DNA of 64,000 nucleotides, from contig CAJIYP010000002.1 of the NCBI GenBank assembly GCA_905181705.1, positions 124,001-188,000 of the forward strand, given 5' to 3'. Positions 43,946-54,290 of the stretch are shown in pieces. Made by a program: the position numbers and the translations under genes. The stretch is from Cryomorphaceae bacterium BACL29 MAG-121220-bin8 (GTDB taxonomy: Bacteria; Bacteroidota; Bacteroidia; Flavobacteriales; Flavobacteriaceae). Every line of letters begins with the position of its first letter. Positions within the stretch are counted from its first letter, which is position 1. The notes under the pieces are model-generated. The model had not been told where the DNA came from, searched no databases, and saw only the letters and a program-made list of their open reading frames with translations.

Positions 43946-46774
43946 ATGAAAGATGTAATTTCAGTCAATGGAGCAAGAGCTCACAATCTAAAAAACATTG
44001 ATATAGATATACCCAGAAATAAATTAGTTGTAATTACCGGTATTTCAGGAAGTGGTAAATCTTCATTAGCATTTGATACTATTTATGCAGAAGGACAACG
44101 AAGATATATTGAAACATTTTCCGCGTATGCAAGACAATTTATTGGTGGACTCGAAAGACCTGATGTAGATAAAATTGATGGATTGTCTCCAGTTATTGCA
44201 ATTGAACAAAAGACCACTTCAAAAAACCCAAGGTCTACAGTTGGAACTATTACTGAAATATATGATTATTTAAGACTGTTATATTCAAGAGTTGCTGATG
44301 CATATAGCTATGTTTCTAAAGAGAAGATGGTTAGTTATAGTGAGGAGGAGGTCATTAAATTAATATTAGAGAATTATGTAGACAAGAAAATTACCATCCT
44401 ATCACCTGTTGTTAAAGCAAGAAAAGGACATTATAGAGAGCTTTTTTTAACAATTAGAAAACAAGGTTTTTTAAAAGTTAGAATTGATGGCGAAATCAAA
44501 GAGTTGGTTCCAAATCTTAAATTAGATAGATATAAAATTCACGATATAGAAATTGTTGTAGATAGGTTGCTTGTTAAGGACAATGAATCTTCTTTAAAGA
44601 GAATGAAAGAAAGTATGGTTACAGCAATGTATCACGGAAATGATTCTCTAGTCGTGATAGACGAAGAGAGCAATAAAACAAGATACTTTAGTAAAAACTT
44701 AGTTTGTCCATCATCAGGAATTTCTTATTCAAAACCTGAACCAAATTCTTTTTCTTTTAATTCTCCAAAAGGAATGTGTCTTAAGTGTAATGGACTTGGT
44801 ACAGTGAATAAAATTAATTTAAAAAGTGTAATCCCTGACGATAAAATCTCAATTCACTCAGGTGGAATCATTCCAATAGGAACTTATACTAGTAACTGGA
44901 TATTTAAACAATTAGAAACTATATCAAATAGATATGGTTTTGACTTAAAGGACCCGGTAAAAAAAATTCCTAAAGCAGCTATTGATATTATATTAAACGG
45001 AGGGAATGAAACATATTCTGTTGAATCAAAAACCTTAGGATTGACAAGGAAATACCAAATTGATTTTGAAGGAATTATTCCATTTATTCAAAGTCAGTAT
45101 AATGAAAACCATTCATCAAGAATAAAGAGATGGGCTAAGGGTTTTATGGAAAAAGAAAACTGTTCTGCTTGTTCTGGTTCAAGATTAAATAAAGAATCTA
45201 TGCACTTTTATTTAAACTCCAAAAGTATAACTGATTTATGCTCCATGGATATTATTGTTTTAAAAGATTGGTTTTCTAACTTAGAATCAAAGCTTAGTGA
45301 TAGAAAAAAAATAATAGCATCTGAAATAATTAAAGAATTAAACAAGAGATTAGATTTTTTGCTAAATGTTGGTTTAGATTATTTATCACTTAATAGACCT
45401 TCCAAATCTCTTTCTGGTGGAGAATCACAAAGAATTAGATTAGCTACTCAAATTGGTTCTCAACTTGTTGGAGTTTTATATATACTAGATGAACCTAGTA
45501 TCGGACTCCATCAAAGAGATAATTCAAAACTAATTGATTCCTTGAAGCGTTTAAGAGATATTGGAAATTCTATAATTGTTGTAGAACATGACAAAGAGAT
45601 AATGGAAAAAGCAGACTATATTATCGATATAGGTCCAAAAGCTGGTAAAAATGGAGGAGAAATAATCTTTCAAGGTACCTATCCAGAAATGATTAAAAAA
45701 GATACTCTAACAGCTAAATTTTTAAATGGTACTAAACGAATAGAAATTCCAAAAAAAAGACGTAAAAAAAATAAAAAAACTATAAAACTTATTGGTTGTA
45801 CAGGAAATAATTTAAAAAATATTGATATTGAATTTCCTTTGGGAATTATTATTGGAATAACAGGAGTATCTGGCAGTGGAAAATCTACATTAATTAATGA
45901 AACTTTATACCCAATTTTAAATAATTATTTTTTTAACGGAGTCAAAGAACCAATGCCTTATAAAAAGCTTACGGGAATTGATAATGTTGATAAAGTGATA
46001 GAGATCAATCAATCACCTATTGGAAGAACACCAAGAAGTAATCCTGCTACTTACACTGGTGTTTATAGCGATATAAGATCTCTATTCACAATGACACCAG
46101 AAGCTTTAATTCGGGGTTATAAGCCTGGAAGATTTAGTTTTAATGTAGTCGGGGGAAGATGTGAAACATGTCAAGGTGCAGGTTTAAGAAAAATTGAAAT
46201 GAATTTCCTTCCTGATGTTTATATTAATTGTGATAATTGTAATGGAAAAAGATTTAACAGAGAAACACTAGAAATCAGATATAAAGGAAAATCAATTTCT
46301 GATATTCTTAATATGACAATAAATGAGGGATGTGATTTTTTTGTGAACTTTCCTAAAATTTCAAGAAAGTTAAACACTATTAAAGATGTAGGATTGGGTT
46401 ATATAACACTTGGCCAGCAATCCACTACTCTATCAGGTGGAGAAGCTCAAAGAATTAAACTAGCAACTGAATTGTCAAAAAAAGACACAGGTAACACCTT
46501 GTATATTTTAGATGAACCTACAACAGGTCTACATTTTGATGACATAAAAGTTTTGTTAGAAATGATAAATAAACTAGCTGATAAAGGAAATACAATTATT
46601 ATTATTGAGCATAACATGGATGTGATTAAGACAGTTGATCATATAATTGAAATAGGACCAAATGGTGGTAAATATGGTGGTCAAATTATTTATAGTGGTT
46701 CTCCTGAAGATTTAATTAATCAAAGAAATAGTCCTACGGCAAAATATTTAAAAAAAGAGCTAACTTTAAAGTAG
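43946..46774 (+). CDS. uvrA: UvrABC excinuclease subunit A
   Basis: Damage-recognition ATPase of nucleotide excision repair. The 942-residue protein has two ABC modules: Walker A VITGISGSGKSSLAFDT near the N-terminus and ITGVSGSGKSTLINET near 645, signature motifs SLSGGESQRIRLA and TLSGGEAQRIKLA, and Walker B YILDEPSIGLHQ and YILDEPTTGLHF. Zinc fingers CxxC are seen in CLKCNGLG/CSACSGS and CETCQGAG/CDNCNGK. The gene is followed after two bases by a LOG-family gene. Confidence 0.97.
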   Translation: MKDVISVNGARAHNLKNIDIDIPRNKLVVITGISGSGKSSLAFDTIYAEGQRRYIETFSAYARQFIGGLERPDVDKIDGLSPVIAIEQKTTSKNPRSTVGTITEIYDYLRLLYSRVADAYSYVSKEKMVSYSEEEVIKLILENYVDKKITILSPVVKARKGHYRELFLTIRKQGFLKVRIDGEIKELVPNLKLDRYKIHDIEIVVDRLLVKDNESSLKRMKESMVTAMYHGNDSLVVIDEESNKTRYFSKNLVCPSSGISYSKPEPNSFSFNSPKGMCLKCNGLGTVNKINLKSVIPDDKISIHSGGIIPIGTYTSNWIFKQLETISNRYGFDLKDPVKKIPKAAIDIILNGGNETYSVESKTLGLTRKYQIDFEGIIPFIQSQYNENHSSRIKRWAKGFMEKENCSACSGSRLNKESMHFYLNSKSITDLCSMDIIVLKDWFSNLESKLSDRKKIIASEIIKELNKRLDFLLNVGLDYLSLNRPSKSLSGGESQRIRLATQIGSQLVGVLYILDEPSIGLHQRDNSKLIDSLKRLRDIGNSIIVVEHDKEIMEKADYIIDIGPKAGKNGGEIIFQGTYPEMIKKDTLTAKFLNGTKRIEIPKKRRKKNKKTIKLIGCTGNNLKNIDIEFPLGIIIGITGVSGSGKSTLINETLYPILNNYFFNGVKEPMPYKKLTGIDNVDKVIEINQSPIGRTPRSNPATYTGVYSDIRSLFTMTPEALIRGYKPGRFSFNVVGGRCETCQGAGLRKIEMNFLPDVYINCDNCNGKRFNRETLEIRYKGKSISDILNMTINEGCDFFVNFPKISRKLNTIKDVGLGYITLGQQSTTLSGGEAQRIKLATELSKKDTGNTLYILDEPTTGLHFDDIKVLLEMINKLADKGNTIIIIEHNMDVIKTVDHIIEIGPNGGKYGGQIIYSGSPEDLINQRNSPTAKYLKKELTLK

Positions 46775-46776
46775 TA

Positions 46777-47463
46777 ATGAATAGATCAAGTTTAAAAAAT
46801 TGGAATGAAGTAAAAACAAACGATTCCTGGTCGGTATTCAAAATAATGGGTGAGTTTGTCGATGGATATGAAAAGATGAGTAAAATCGGTCCTTGTGTTT
46901 CTATTTTTGGATCTGCTAGAACAAATGTTGATGATAAATATTATGACCTAGCTACTGAAATAGCTAAAAATATTGTAAATCTTGGATTTGGTATTATAAC
47001 TGGTGGAGGTCCAGGAATTATGGAAGCTGCTAACAAGGGCGCAAAATTAGCTTTAGGATCTTCTGTTGGATTGAATATTGAGTTGCCTTTTGAACAACAT
47101 GACAATCCTTACATTGATGAAGACAAATCACTTGATTTTGATTATTTCTTTGTTAGAAAAGTTATGTTTATGAAATATTCTCAGGGCTTTGTTGTTATGC
47201 CAGGTGGATTTGGAACTTTAGATGAACTATTTGAGGCGGTAACATTAATTCAAACAAAAAAAGCTGAAAAGTTTCCAATTATTTTAGTAGGATCCTCATT
47301 TTGGGAAAAATGTTATTCTTGGATAAAAGAGGAACTAGTTTTGAAAAACAAATATATTTCTAATGATGAATTAAAACTTATTTCAATTGTAGATTCCTCT
47401 GAAGAGGTTATTGAAATACTTTCTAATTTTTACAACAAAAAATCATTAAGACCCAATTTTTGA
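46777..47463 (+). CDS. LOG family protein
   Basis: A 228-residue Rossmann-like protein of the Lysine decarboxylase-like/LOG family. It has SIFGSARTN, the family motif GGGPGIMEAANKGA and the PGGFGTLDELFE phosphoribohydrolase motif. Bacterial members cleave the ribose 5-phosphate from cytokinin-like or purine nucleotide monophosphates. The substrate here is unknown. It starts two bases after uvrA and ends 19 bases before the M1-like gene. Confidence 0.92.
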   Translation: MNRSSLKNWNEVKTNDSWSVFKIMGEFVDGYEKMSKIGPCVSIFGSARTNVDDKYYDLATEIAKNIVNLGFGIITGGGPGIMEAANKGAKLALGSSVGLNIELPFEQHDNPYIDEDKSLDFDYFFVRKVMFMKYSQGFVVMPGGFGTLDELFEAVTLIQTKKAEKFPIILVGSSFWEKCYSWIKEELVLKNKYISNDELKLISIVDSSEEVIEILSNFYNKKSLRPNF

Positions 47464-47482
47464 TTATTATAAGTATCTTCTC

Positions 47483-50371
47483 ATGAGATTCCTCATTTCA
47501 CTTTTAATTGTGTGTTTTTTTACTAAAATAAATTCACAAGTGAACCATTATGATATTAGTGCTTATTTTGATATCGAAAATAAAAAAATAAATATAAAAC
47601 AGACATTAAAGTTTGTTAATTCAACCAAAAAAAAATTAGACTATTTAATCTTAAATGATTGGGCTAATTCATACTCTTCCTCTAAATCACCACTTGGAAA
47701 AAGACTTTCTGAAGAGTATTCATTAAGCTTCCAAAGATCTACCAAAAATCAAAGAGGTTATACTTTTATAAAAAAAATTCATGATAACAATGGTTTTAAA
47801 TTTGATCATCACAGATTAAAGAATAACATAGATATTATTAAAGTTTTACTTCCTTATGAATTGAAAAGTGGAGATTCCATTTCATTATATATTGATTATG
47901 AAATAATAATTCCTGATATAAGTTTTACTGGATATGGAATAAATAAATTTAATAATTTAAACATTAGGGACTGGTATTTTACATTTTCAAAATTAAAAAT
48001 GGATAACTGGGTAATAGAAAGTAATTTAGATTTAAATGATTTATCTCATGACTTGGCTTCTTTCAAATTTGATATAACCTACCCTATTTTTCATACCCTA
48101 GTAAGTGATCTTAAAATAAAGGAATCTCATATTGAGGGTGATTATAATAAAATTAGTTCAGTTAAAGAAATAAGGAATAACTCAGAAATAATAATATCTA
48201 AAAACTCAAGGTTTGAAGATTTTAAAATAAAAAATAAAACTATAGTTACAGATATTGATAATTATATAAAATATGACGATTCAATTGTAAATAAATTATT
48301 TCGTTATGTAGATAACAAAACAGGAAACAATATAAATCTTAACACAACAAATATTAATAGAATAAATAAAGATTCTATTATGAAAAAAATATTAAAATTT
48401 TCTATAGATAGGTTGGGTGTTTATCCTTTTGAAAAGATAGTTGTTTCAAGAAAAAATCAATCTAGAAGACCAATTTATGGACTAAATAACATACCCAAAA
48501 TAGTAAGTCCATTTGATCAATCATTTTTATTTGAATTTAATTTTTTAAAAGAATTCTTACACACATATTTAAATCATTCCATTTCTGTTCATAATAGAAA
48601 TGATTACTGGGAAAAAGAAGGTGTTATTATTTACTTGCTGATGGATTATATAAATATTTTTTATCCTGAATTGAAATTAATAGGAAAGTATAGTGAATTA
48701 AAAATTTTAAAAAATAGAAATTTTTCAAATTATAATTTTAATGAACAATATAGGTTGTTTGAGAATATTATATCAAGTAGAAACATAAATCAACCTATAG
48801 CTACGAGTTTAGATTCTTTAACACGAGTTAATCAAAAAATTATAAATCCTTATAAAACTGGCATAGGGTTTAAGATGTTATCTGAATATCTAGATAAAGA
48901 TATAATTGATGAATCCATAAAAGAATATTTCATAACAAATAACTTAAACTACAATAATCCTAGATCCTTGAAATCTATAATCTTAAATAGATCAAATAAC
49001 CAATCAGAATGGTTTTTTAAATACTATTTAAATAGAAAATCATTTAAAGATTTTTCGATAAAAAAAATTAATCAAAATAATATTTATACGGACTTTAAAA
49101 TATCTAACTTAAATAGTTCGAAAATTCCACTTAAAATATCCTTAATTAAGGATTCTGAAATAGTTAAAGAAAAATGGATTGAATTAAAATCAAGAGACAC
49201 TATAGTTTCAATAAAATCAAATCAATTTGATTTTATTGAAATAAATAAAAATAAGTTTTTAACAGAGAAAAACTATAATAATAATTTAGCATCATTTAAT
49301 AATTATAAAAAACCTTTTAAGCTTATTTTATTTAATGATTTCGAGAATGTATATAATAAACAGTTGTATTACATGCCTCTATTTAGTTATAATTTATACG
49401 ACGGTGTAATGCCTGGATTAAATTTGTCTAATGTCACTCTTATAAAAAAACCTTTTACATTTAAAATAAACCCATTTTATTCTTCAAAACAAAAAAAAAT
49501 ATTAGGAAAAATTAACCTAAAATATGTGAAATATCATGAAAATAAGAATTTATTTAGCACTCAGTATTTTATAGGAGCTTCTACATTTCACTATAAAGAA
49601 AATCTTTCTTACACAACTTTTTACCCATCAATACTATTTACATTTAGAAATTCTGATTTAAGATCTAATTATAGGCAGTTTGTTAATTTGAGGTATGTAA
49701 GTATATACAAAGAAAATAATGAAAATTTAGAAAAGTATCCAAATTATAATATTTTAAATATTAAATATATTTTATCTAATTCTAGTGGGGGAAAAGGGTT
49801 TAGTTTTAATACAAATTTGCAATTAAATAAATCTTTTATAAAGAATTCTTTTACTTTAAAATATAGAAACTTTTATAAAGATAATAGACAATATAATTTT
49901 AGAATTTTTGCTGGAAAATTTTTAAAAAATTCTACAATTGATGATTATTTTAGTTTTTCTACTTATCGGGCAAGAGATTATATGTTTAGTTACCATTTAC
50001 TGGGAAGATCTGAAAATAGTGGTTTTTATAGTCAACAATTTGTTAATTCCGAGGGAGCTTTAAAATCTAAAGTTTTGCCAGCATATTCAAACGATTGGTT
50101 GTTGTCTTTTAATACTGGAATTACTTTATGGCAATGGGTTGAAGGTTATTATGATTTTGCATTAATAAAAAATAAAAACAGTAAAACAAAAACTGTATTT
50201 GATTCGGGAATAAGACTTAATATTTTGACTGATTATTTTGAGTTATACTTTCCATTTCAATCTTCATTAGGAAATGAATTAAAACATTCTAATTACTTAG
50301 ATAAAGTAAGATTTAAAATAGCTTTTGACATTGAAACTTTTTCCGGATTAATTACCAGACGTTGGTTTTGA
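47483..50371 (+). CDS. Secreted M1-like protein with degenerate zinc site and C-terminal barrel-like region
   Basis: A 962-residue protein with a signal peptide (about 1-18, ending KINSQ). The first 500 residues follow an M1/gluzincin aminopeptidase layout. Where HEXXH-X18-E is expected, the sequence is KEFLH at 356-360, then E379 in WEKEG. The spacing is exact but the first zinc ligand is Lys, so zinc peptidase activity is doubtful. From about residue 600 on, alternating aromatic strands ending in a terminal Phe look like an outer-membrane beta-barrel. Function unknown; probably outer-membrane-bound. Confidence 0.75.
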   Translation: MRFLISLLIVCFFTKINSQVNHYDISAYFDIENKKINIKQTLKFVNSTKKKLDYLILNDWANSYSSSKSPLGKRLSEEYSLSFQRSTKNQRGYTFIKKIHDNNGFKFDHHRLKNNIDIIKVLLPYELKSGDSISLYIDYEIIIPDISFTGYGINKFNNLNIRDWYFTFSKLKMDNWVIESNLDLNDLSHDLASFKFDITYPIFHTLVSDLKIKESHIEGDYNKISSVKEIRNNSEIIISKNSRFEDFKIKNKTIVTDIDNYIKYDDSIVNKLFRYVDNKTGNNINLNTTNINRINKDSIMKKILKFSIDRLGVYPFEKIVVSRKNQSRRPIYGLNNIPKIVSPFDQSFLFEFNFLKEFLHTYLNHSISVHNRNDYWEKEGVIIYLLMDYINIFYPELKLIGKYSELKILKNRNFSNYNFNEQYRLFENIISSRNINQPIATSLDSLTRVNQKIINPYKTGIGFKMLSEYLDKDIIDESIKEYFITNNLNYNNPRSLKSIILNRSNNQSEWFFKYYLNRKSFKDFSIKKINQNNIYTDFKISNLNSSKIPLKISLIKDSEIVKEKWIELKSRDTIVSIKSNQFDFIEINKNKFLTEKNYNNNLASFNNYKKPFKLILFNDFENVYNKQLYYMPLFSYNLYDGVMPGLNLSNVTLIKKPFTFKINPFYSSKQKKILGKINLKYVKYHENKNLFSTQYFIGASTFHYKENLSYTTFYPSILFTFRNSDLRSNYRQFVNLRYVSIYKENNENLEKYPNYNILNIKYILSNSSGGKGFSFNTNLQLNKSFIKNSFTLKYRNFYKDNRQYNFRIFAGKFLKNSTIDDYFSFSTYRARDYMFSYHLLGRSENSGFYSQQFVNSEGALKSKVLPAYSNDWLLSFNTGITLWQWVEGYYDFALIKNKNSKTKTVFDSGIRLNILTDYFELYFPFQSSLGNELKHSNYLDKVRFKIAFDIETFSGLITRRWF

Positions 50372-50402
50372 ATTTTTAATAGGAAAAAAACTCTATTTTT
50401 CT

Positions 50403-50410
50403 TAAATTTG
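50403..50410 (+). promoter_or_regulatory. Putative -7 box of the E1 dehydrogenase gene
   Basis: TAAATTTG matches TAnnTTTG and ends 16 bases before the ATG at 50427. No -33 TTG is seen at the expected spacing. Confidence 0.4.
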
Positions 50411-50426
50411 ATATCCTTTATTTTTT

Positions 50427-52832
50427 ATGCAAAGCAATCTTAATCTTAACAAAGAAATATCCTTTGAATCTTTCAAAGAACAAGTATTAAATGACTACAA
50501 ATTAATTACACTAAGTAGAGAAGCAAGCTTATTAGGAAGAAGAGAGGTTTTAAGCGGAAAAGCAAAGTTTGGAATCTTTGGGGACGGAAAAGAACTTCCA
50601 CAAATTGCTCTAGCTAAAGTTTTTCAAAATGGAGACTTTAGATCTGGGTATTATAGAGATCAAACATTTATGATGGCTATAAACGAATTATCTCCAAAAC
50701 AATTGTTTTCAGGTTTATATGCTAACACAGATATAAATGAAGAGCCTATGTCAGCCGGAAGACAAATGGGTGCTCATTTTAACACAGCAAGTTTAAATGA
50801 TGATGGATCTTGGAAAGATTTGATTAATCAAAAAAATTCTAGTTCTGACGTTTCTTGTACTGGTTCACAAATGCCAAGACTCTTAGGTTTAGCTCAAGCT
50901 TCGAAATTATATAGAAAATTAAAAACTGAAAACTCTAAAAAGTTTTCTATAAATGGAAATGAAATTGCCTGGGGAACTATTGGAAATGCTAGTACTAGTG
51001 AAGGAGTTTTTTTTGAAGTATTGAATGCAGCAGGTGTTCACCAAGTTCCAATGGTTATTAGCGTTTGGGATGATGATTATGGAATTTCTGTAGAAAATAA
51101 AGACCAAACTATCAAACAAAGTATTTCTGAAGCATTATCTGGCTTTCAAAGAAATGAATATAAAAAAGGTTTTGAAATTCTTACTGTGAACGGTTGGGAT
51201 TATCCTAGCTTGATAAATATTTATCAAAAAGCAAATGATATTGCACGTGAAAAGCATATTCCTGTATTAATTCACGTAAAAGAGTTAACTCAACCAATAG
51301 GACATTCAACTTCCGGTTCTCATGAAAGATATAAATCTAAAGACAGATTAGATTGGGAGAAAAAATTTGATTGTAATTTAAAAATGCGTGAATGGATTTT
51401 AAATAATGATATTGCAACTGAAATAGAATTAAAAAACATAGAACTATTATCTAAACAAGAAGTAAAATCGGCTAAAAATGATGCTTGGAAAACTTATTCA
51501 AATCCTATACTAAACTCTAGAAATAGTTTAATGACAATTTTATCTGTTTTAAATGATGATTTTAAAACCCTTAACTTCTCAAGATATATAAATGAATTAG
51601 AAACAATTAAAGAACCTCATAATAAAGATTTATTATCCATTTCTAGAAAATTTTTAAGGTCTCTAAAAGGAAATAATAGTAAAAACATTAATGCACTAAA
51701 AGAATGGGTAAAAGAATTCTCATCTTTAAATCAGTCAAGGTATAGTTCAAAGTTATATAATGAATTTTCAACCAATTCATCAAATGTTGAAGAGTTAAAT
51801 CCAACTTATGATAGTTCAACAAAAGTTGATGGTCGAATAATATTGAGAAACAATTTCAATAAGCTCTTAAACAAATATGATAACCTTTTAATATTTGGTG
51901 AAGATTCAGGTAAAATTGGTGATGTAAATCAAGGTTTAGAAGGTCTTCAAGATATTTATGGCGAAGACAGAGTTGGTGATAGAGGAATTAGGGAAGCTTC
52001 TATAATTGGGGAAGGTATTGGTCTAGCTCTCAGAGGTTTTAGACCAATAGCGGAAATACAGTACTTAGATTATGTTTTATATGGTCTTCAAATTCTAAGT
52101 GATGATTTAGCAACCTTACATTACAGAACTTTTGGAAGACAAATTGCACCACTTATAATTCGTACAAGAGGACACCGACTAGAGGGTATTTGGCATTCAG
52201 GATCTCCTATGAGTGCTCTATTATCTACGCTTAGAGGAATTAATATTTTAGTCCCAAGGAATATGGTTCAGGCAAGTGGAATGTATAATACTTTATTAAA
52301 ATGCGAAGAACCAGCAATTCTTATTGAATCATTAAATGGTTATAGATTAAAAGAAAATGAACCTACTAATTTATCGGAGTTCACTGTATTATTAGGAAAA
52401 ACAGAAACTTTAAGGCGTGGAAATGACATTACTATAGTTTCTTATGGATCTACACTTAGACTTGTTGAGAGAGCATCTTTAGAGCTAGAATCCTTAAATA
52501 TTGATGTAGAAATAATTGATGTTCAAACATTAATTCCTTTTGATTTAACAAACAGCATTAAAGAAAGTTTGAAAAAAACTAATAAATTACTAATTGTTGA
52601 TGAGGATCTTCCTGGAGGTGCTTCTGCATATATATTACAAAAGATTATTGAAGATCAAGATGCTTTTAAACTTTTAGATAGTAAACCAATTACATTAACA
52701 GCCAAAGCACACAGGCCAGCATATGGATCAGACGGTGATTATTTTTCGAAACCATCTACTGACGATATTATCGAAAAAGCTTATGAAATCATGAATGAGT
52801 ACGATCCAAATAAATATACAGATATCTATTAG
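50427..52832 (+). CDS. Fused E1 alpha/beta subunit of a 2-oxoacid dehydrogenase complex
   Basis: An 801-residue thiamine-diphosphate enzyme with both E1 halves in one chain. The alpha part (about 1-400) has the SGYYRDQTFMM segment and the thiamine-binding GTIGNAST...VSVWDDDYGIS-type motif. The beta part (about 470-801) has FGEDSG, RGIREASIIGEGIGLALRG and the C-terminal LLIVDEDLPGG. The substrate is probably a branched-chain 2-oxoacid (2-oxoisovalerate type). The fusion is common in Bacteroidota. The E2 and E3 partners are not in the window. Confidence 0.9.
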   Translation: MQSNLNLNKEISFESFKEQVLNDYKLITLSREASLLGRREVLSGKAKFGIFGDGKELPQIALAKVFQNGDFRSGYYRDQTFMMAINELSPKQLFSGLYANTDINEEPMSAGRQMGAHFNTASLNDDGSWKDLINQKNSSSDVSCTGSQMPRLLGLAQASKLYRKLKTENSKKFSINGNEIAWGTIGNASTSEGVFFEVLNAAGVHQVPMVISVWDDDYGISVENKDQTIKQSISEALSGFQRNEYKKGFEILTVNGWDYPSLINIYQKANDIAREKHIPVLIHVKELTQPIGHSTSGSHERYKSKDRLDWEKKFDCNLKMREWILNNDIATEIELKNIELLSKQEVKSAKNDAWKTYSNPILNSRNSLMTILSVLNDDFKTLNFSRYINELETIKEPHNKDLLSISRKFLRSLKGNNSKNINALKEWVKEFSSLNQSRYSSKLYNEFSTNSSNVEELNPTYDSSTKVDGRIILRNNFNKLLNKYDNLLIFGEDSGKIGDVNQGLEGLQDIYGEDRVGDRGIREASIIGEGIGLALRGFRPIAEIQYLDYVLYGLQILSDDLATLHYRTFGRQIAPLIIRTRGHRLEGIWHSGSPMSALLSTLRGINILVPRNMVQASGMYNTLLKCEEPAILIESLNGYRLKENEPTNLSEFTVLLGKTETLRRGNDITIVSYGSTLRLVERASLELESLNIDVEIIDVQTLIPFDLTNSIKESLKKTNKLLIVDEDLPGGASAYILQKIIEDQDAFKLLDSKPITLTAKAHRPAYGSDGDYFSKPSTDDIIEKAYEIMNEYDPNKYTDIY

Positions 52833-53839
52833 TTAAGTATTTGAATAATCAACTGTCTTAGCAGGTCCTTATCACTTGTATTGACAACCCCTAATCCTTT
52901 ACTTTTTAAATCAGAATCTTTAATTAAACTAATTATATTACTGATTTTTTTCATTGAGAAATACTTTGAAGCCTGTACATAATCTTTAACAAAATATGGA
53001 TTTATTCCTAAAACTGATGCTACATTGTTTTGGGATTTATTTGATATGCTGTGGTATTGAAAAATTTGAATAAAAAAATTAAACAAAGAAGATAATGTCA
53101 TTTGAATAGGATGTTTATTAATATTAGAAGACAAGTAATTGCATATTTTTAAGGCTTTGGAAAGATCATTAACTCCTAAGGCATTTCTTAATTCAAAAAC
53201 ATTATAATCTTTACTTATTCCTATGTGTTCCTCAATTAAATTAGGATTTATTTGTTTTGTTTCGGTACATATTATTTTCAATTTACTTAACTGATTATCG
53301 ATCTTTTTAAGATCGTTTCCTAAATAATCTATTAACATAGAGCAGGATTTCATGTCAATGGAATAATTCTCTTTATTTAAATTATTTACAATCCATTGAG
53401 GAACTTTATTTTCATATATTTTTTTACATTCTATTATTGTTCCGAATTTTTGAATGTTTTTGTAAAGTTTTTTTCTTTTATCTAAAGATTTGTATTTGTA
53501 ATTAACAACCAAAATGGTGCTTAATAATGGGTTTAATGCATAATTGGATAAGTTTTCTATATTTCTTGATAAATCTTGGCCTTCTTTTAAAATTACTAAT
53601 TGATATTCACTCATCATGGGATATCTCTTGCAACATGAAATTAAATCATCTATTGATGTGTCTTTAGCATAAAGAACAGTTTTATTGAAATTTTTTTCGT
53701 TTTCATTTAAAACATTTTGATTTAATAAATCTGTTATATAATCAATATAGTATGTTTCTTCTCCCATTAGAAAATATATTGGAGAATAAACTTTATTTTT
53801 AATTTTTGAAATTATACTATTAATTTCTTGTAAATTCAT
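52829..53839 (-). CDS. holA: DNA polymerase III delta subunit
   Basis: Clamp-loader subunit that opens the beta clamp. The protein has the clamp-loader delta layout: IYFLMGEETYYIDYIT at the N-terminus, a degenerate AAA+ region without a P-loop, and a C-terminal helical collar. The frame can be extended to 53890, but those extra codons overlap the divergent gene at 53856. The N-terminus MNLQEINSIISKIK from 53839 is typical, so I chose that start. It converges with the E1 gene with a four-base overlap. Confidence 0.9.
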   Translation of the reverse strand: MNLQEINSIISKIKNKVYSPIYFLMGEETYYIDYITDLLNQNVLNENEKNFNKTVLYAKDTSIDDLISCCKRYPMMSEYQLVILKEGQDLSRNIENLSNYALNPLLSTILVVNYKYKSLDKRKKLYKNIQKFGTIIECKKIYENKVPQWIVNNLNKENYSIDMKSCSMLIDYLGNDLKKIDNQLSKLKIICTETKQINPNLIEEHIGISKDYNVFELRNALGVNDLSKALKICNYLSSNINKHPIQMTLSSLFNFFIQIFQYHSISNKSQNNVASVLGINPYFVKDYVQASKYFSMKKISNIISLIKDSDLKSKGLGVVNTSDKDLLRQLIIQILN

Positions 53840-53855
53840 TTTTCTGTTTTTAAGT

Positions 53856-54290
53856 ATGCTAAAATTAAATTTTCCAAATTTTGAATTCAAATTTAAAAAT
53901 AGAGATAATAAAACTTATATTTTTGATAATATTAGAAAAAAATTAATTTTACTTACAGATGAAGAATGGGTTAGACAACATGTGGTTAGATATTTAATAT
54001 TCCGTGGAGTTTCAAAAACACATATTGCAGTAGAGAAAAAAATAATTATAAATAAATTAACAAAACGATTTGATGTAGTTGTTTTTAATAAAGAAGGAGT
54101 CGTTAAACTTTTAGTTGAATGTAAAGCTCCAAAAATTAAAATTAATCAAAAGGTTTTCGATCAAACTTCTATTTACAATAAAAAATTAAATTCTGAGTTT
54201 TTAATGATTACAAATGGTTTGAGTCATTTTTTTTTTAAGATAGATAATTTGACAAATTCTTATAACTTTATGAAAGAATTTCCGCTTTAA
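53856..54290 (+). CDS. HSDR_N-type PD-(D/E)XK nuclease-like protein
   Basis: A 144-residue stand-alone protein with the pattern of the type I restriction R-subunit N-terminal domain (HSDR_N_2). A helix carries DEEWVRQHVVRYL; the catalytic-type core is KRFDVVVFN followed by LLVECKAP (Asp, then Glu-x-Lys). No methylase or specificity gene is nearby, so it is not a restriction system here. From memory, Flavobacteriia often carry such an orphan next to holA. It overlaps the next gene by one base and is divergent from holA by 16 bases. Confidence 0.85.
   Translation: MLKLNFPNFEFKFKNRDNKTYIFDNIRKKLILLTDEEWVRQHVVRYLIFRGVSKTHIAVEKKIIINKLTKRFDVVVFNKEGVVKLLVECKAPKIKINQKVFDQTSIYNKKLNSEFLMITNGLSHFFFKIDNLTNSYNFMKEFPL

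Noticed and set aside
53840-53890. Extended N-terminus of HolA from 53890.
   Set aside because: The extra 17 codons overlap the divergent HSDR_N-like gene, and the family N-terminus fits the ATG at 53839.
53856-54290. A restriction-modification or defence system.
   Set aside because: The HSDR_N-like gene has no methylase, specificity or helicase partner nearby; the neighbours are housekeeping genes.
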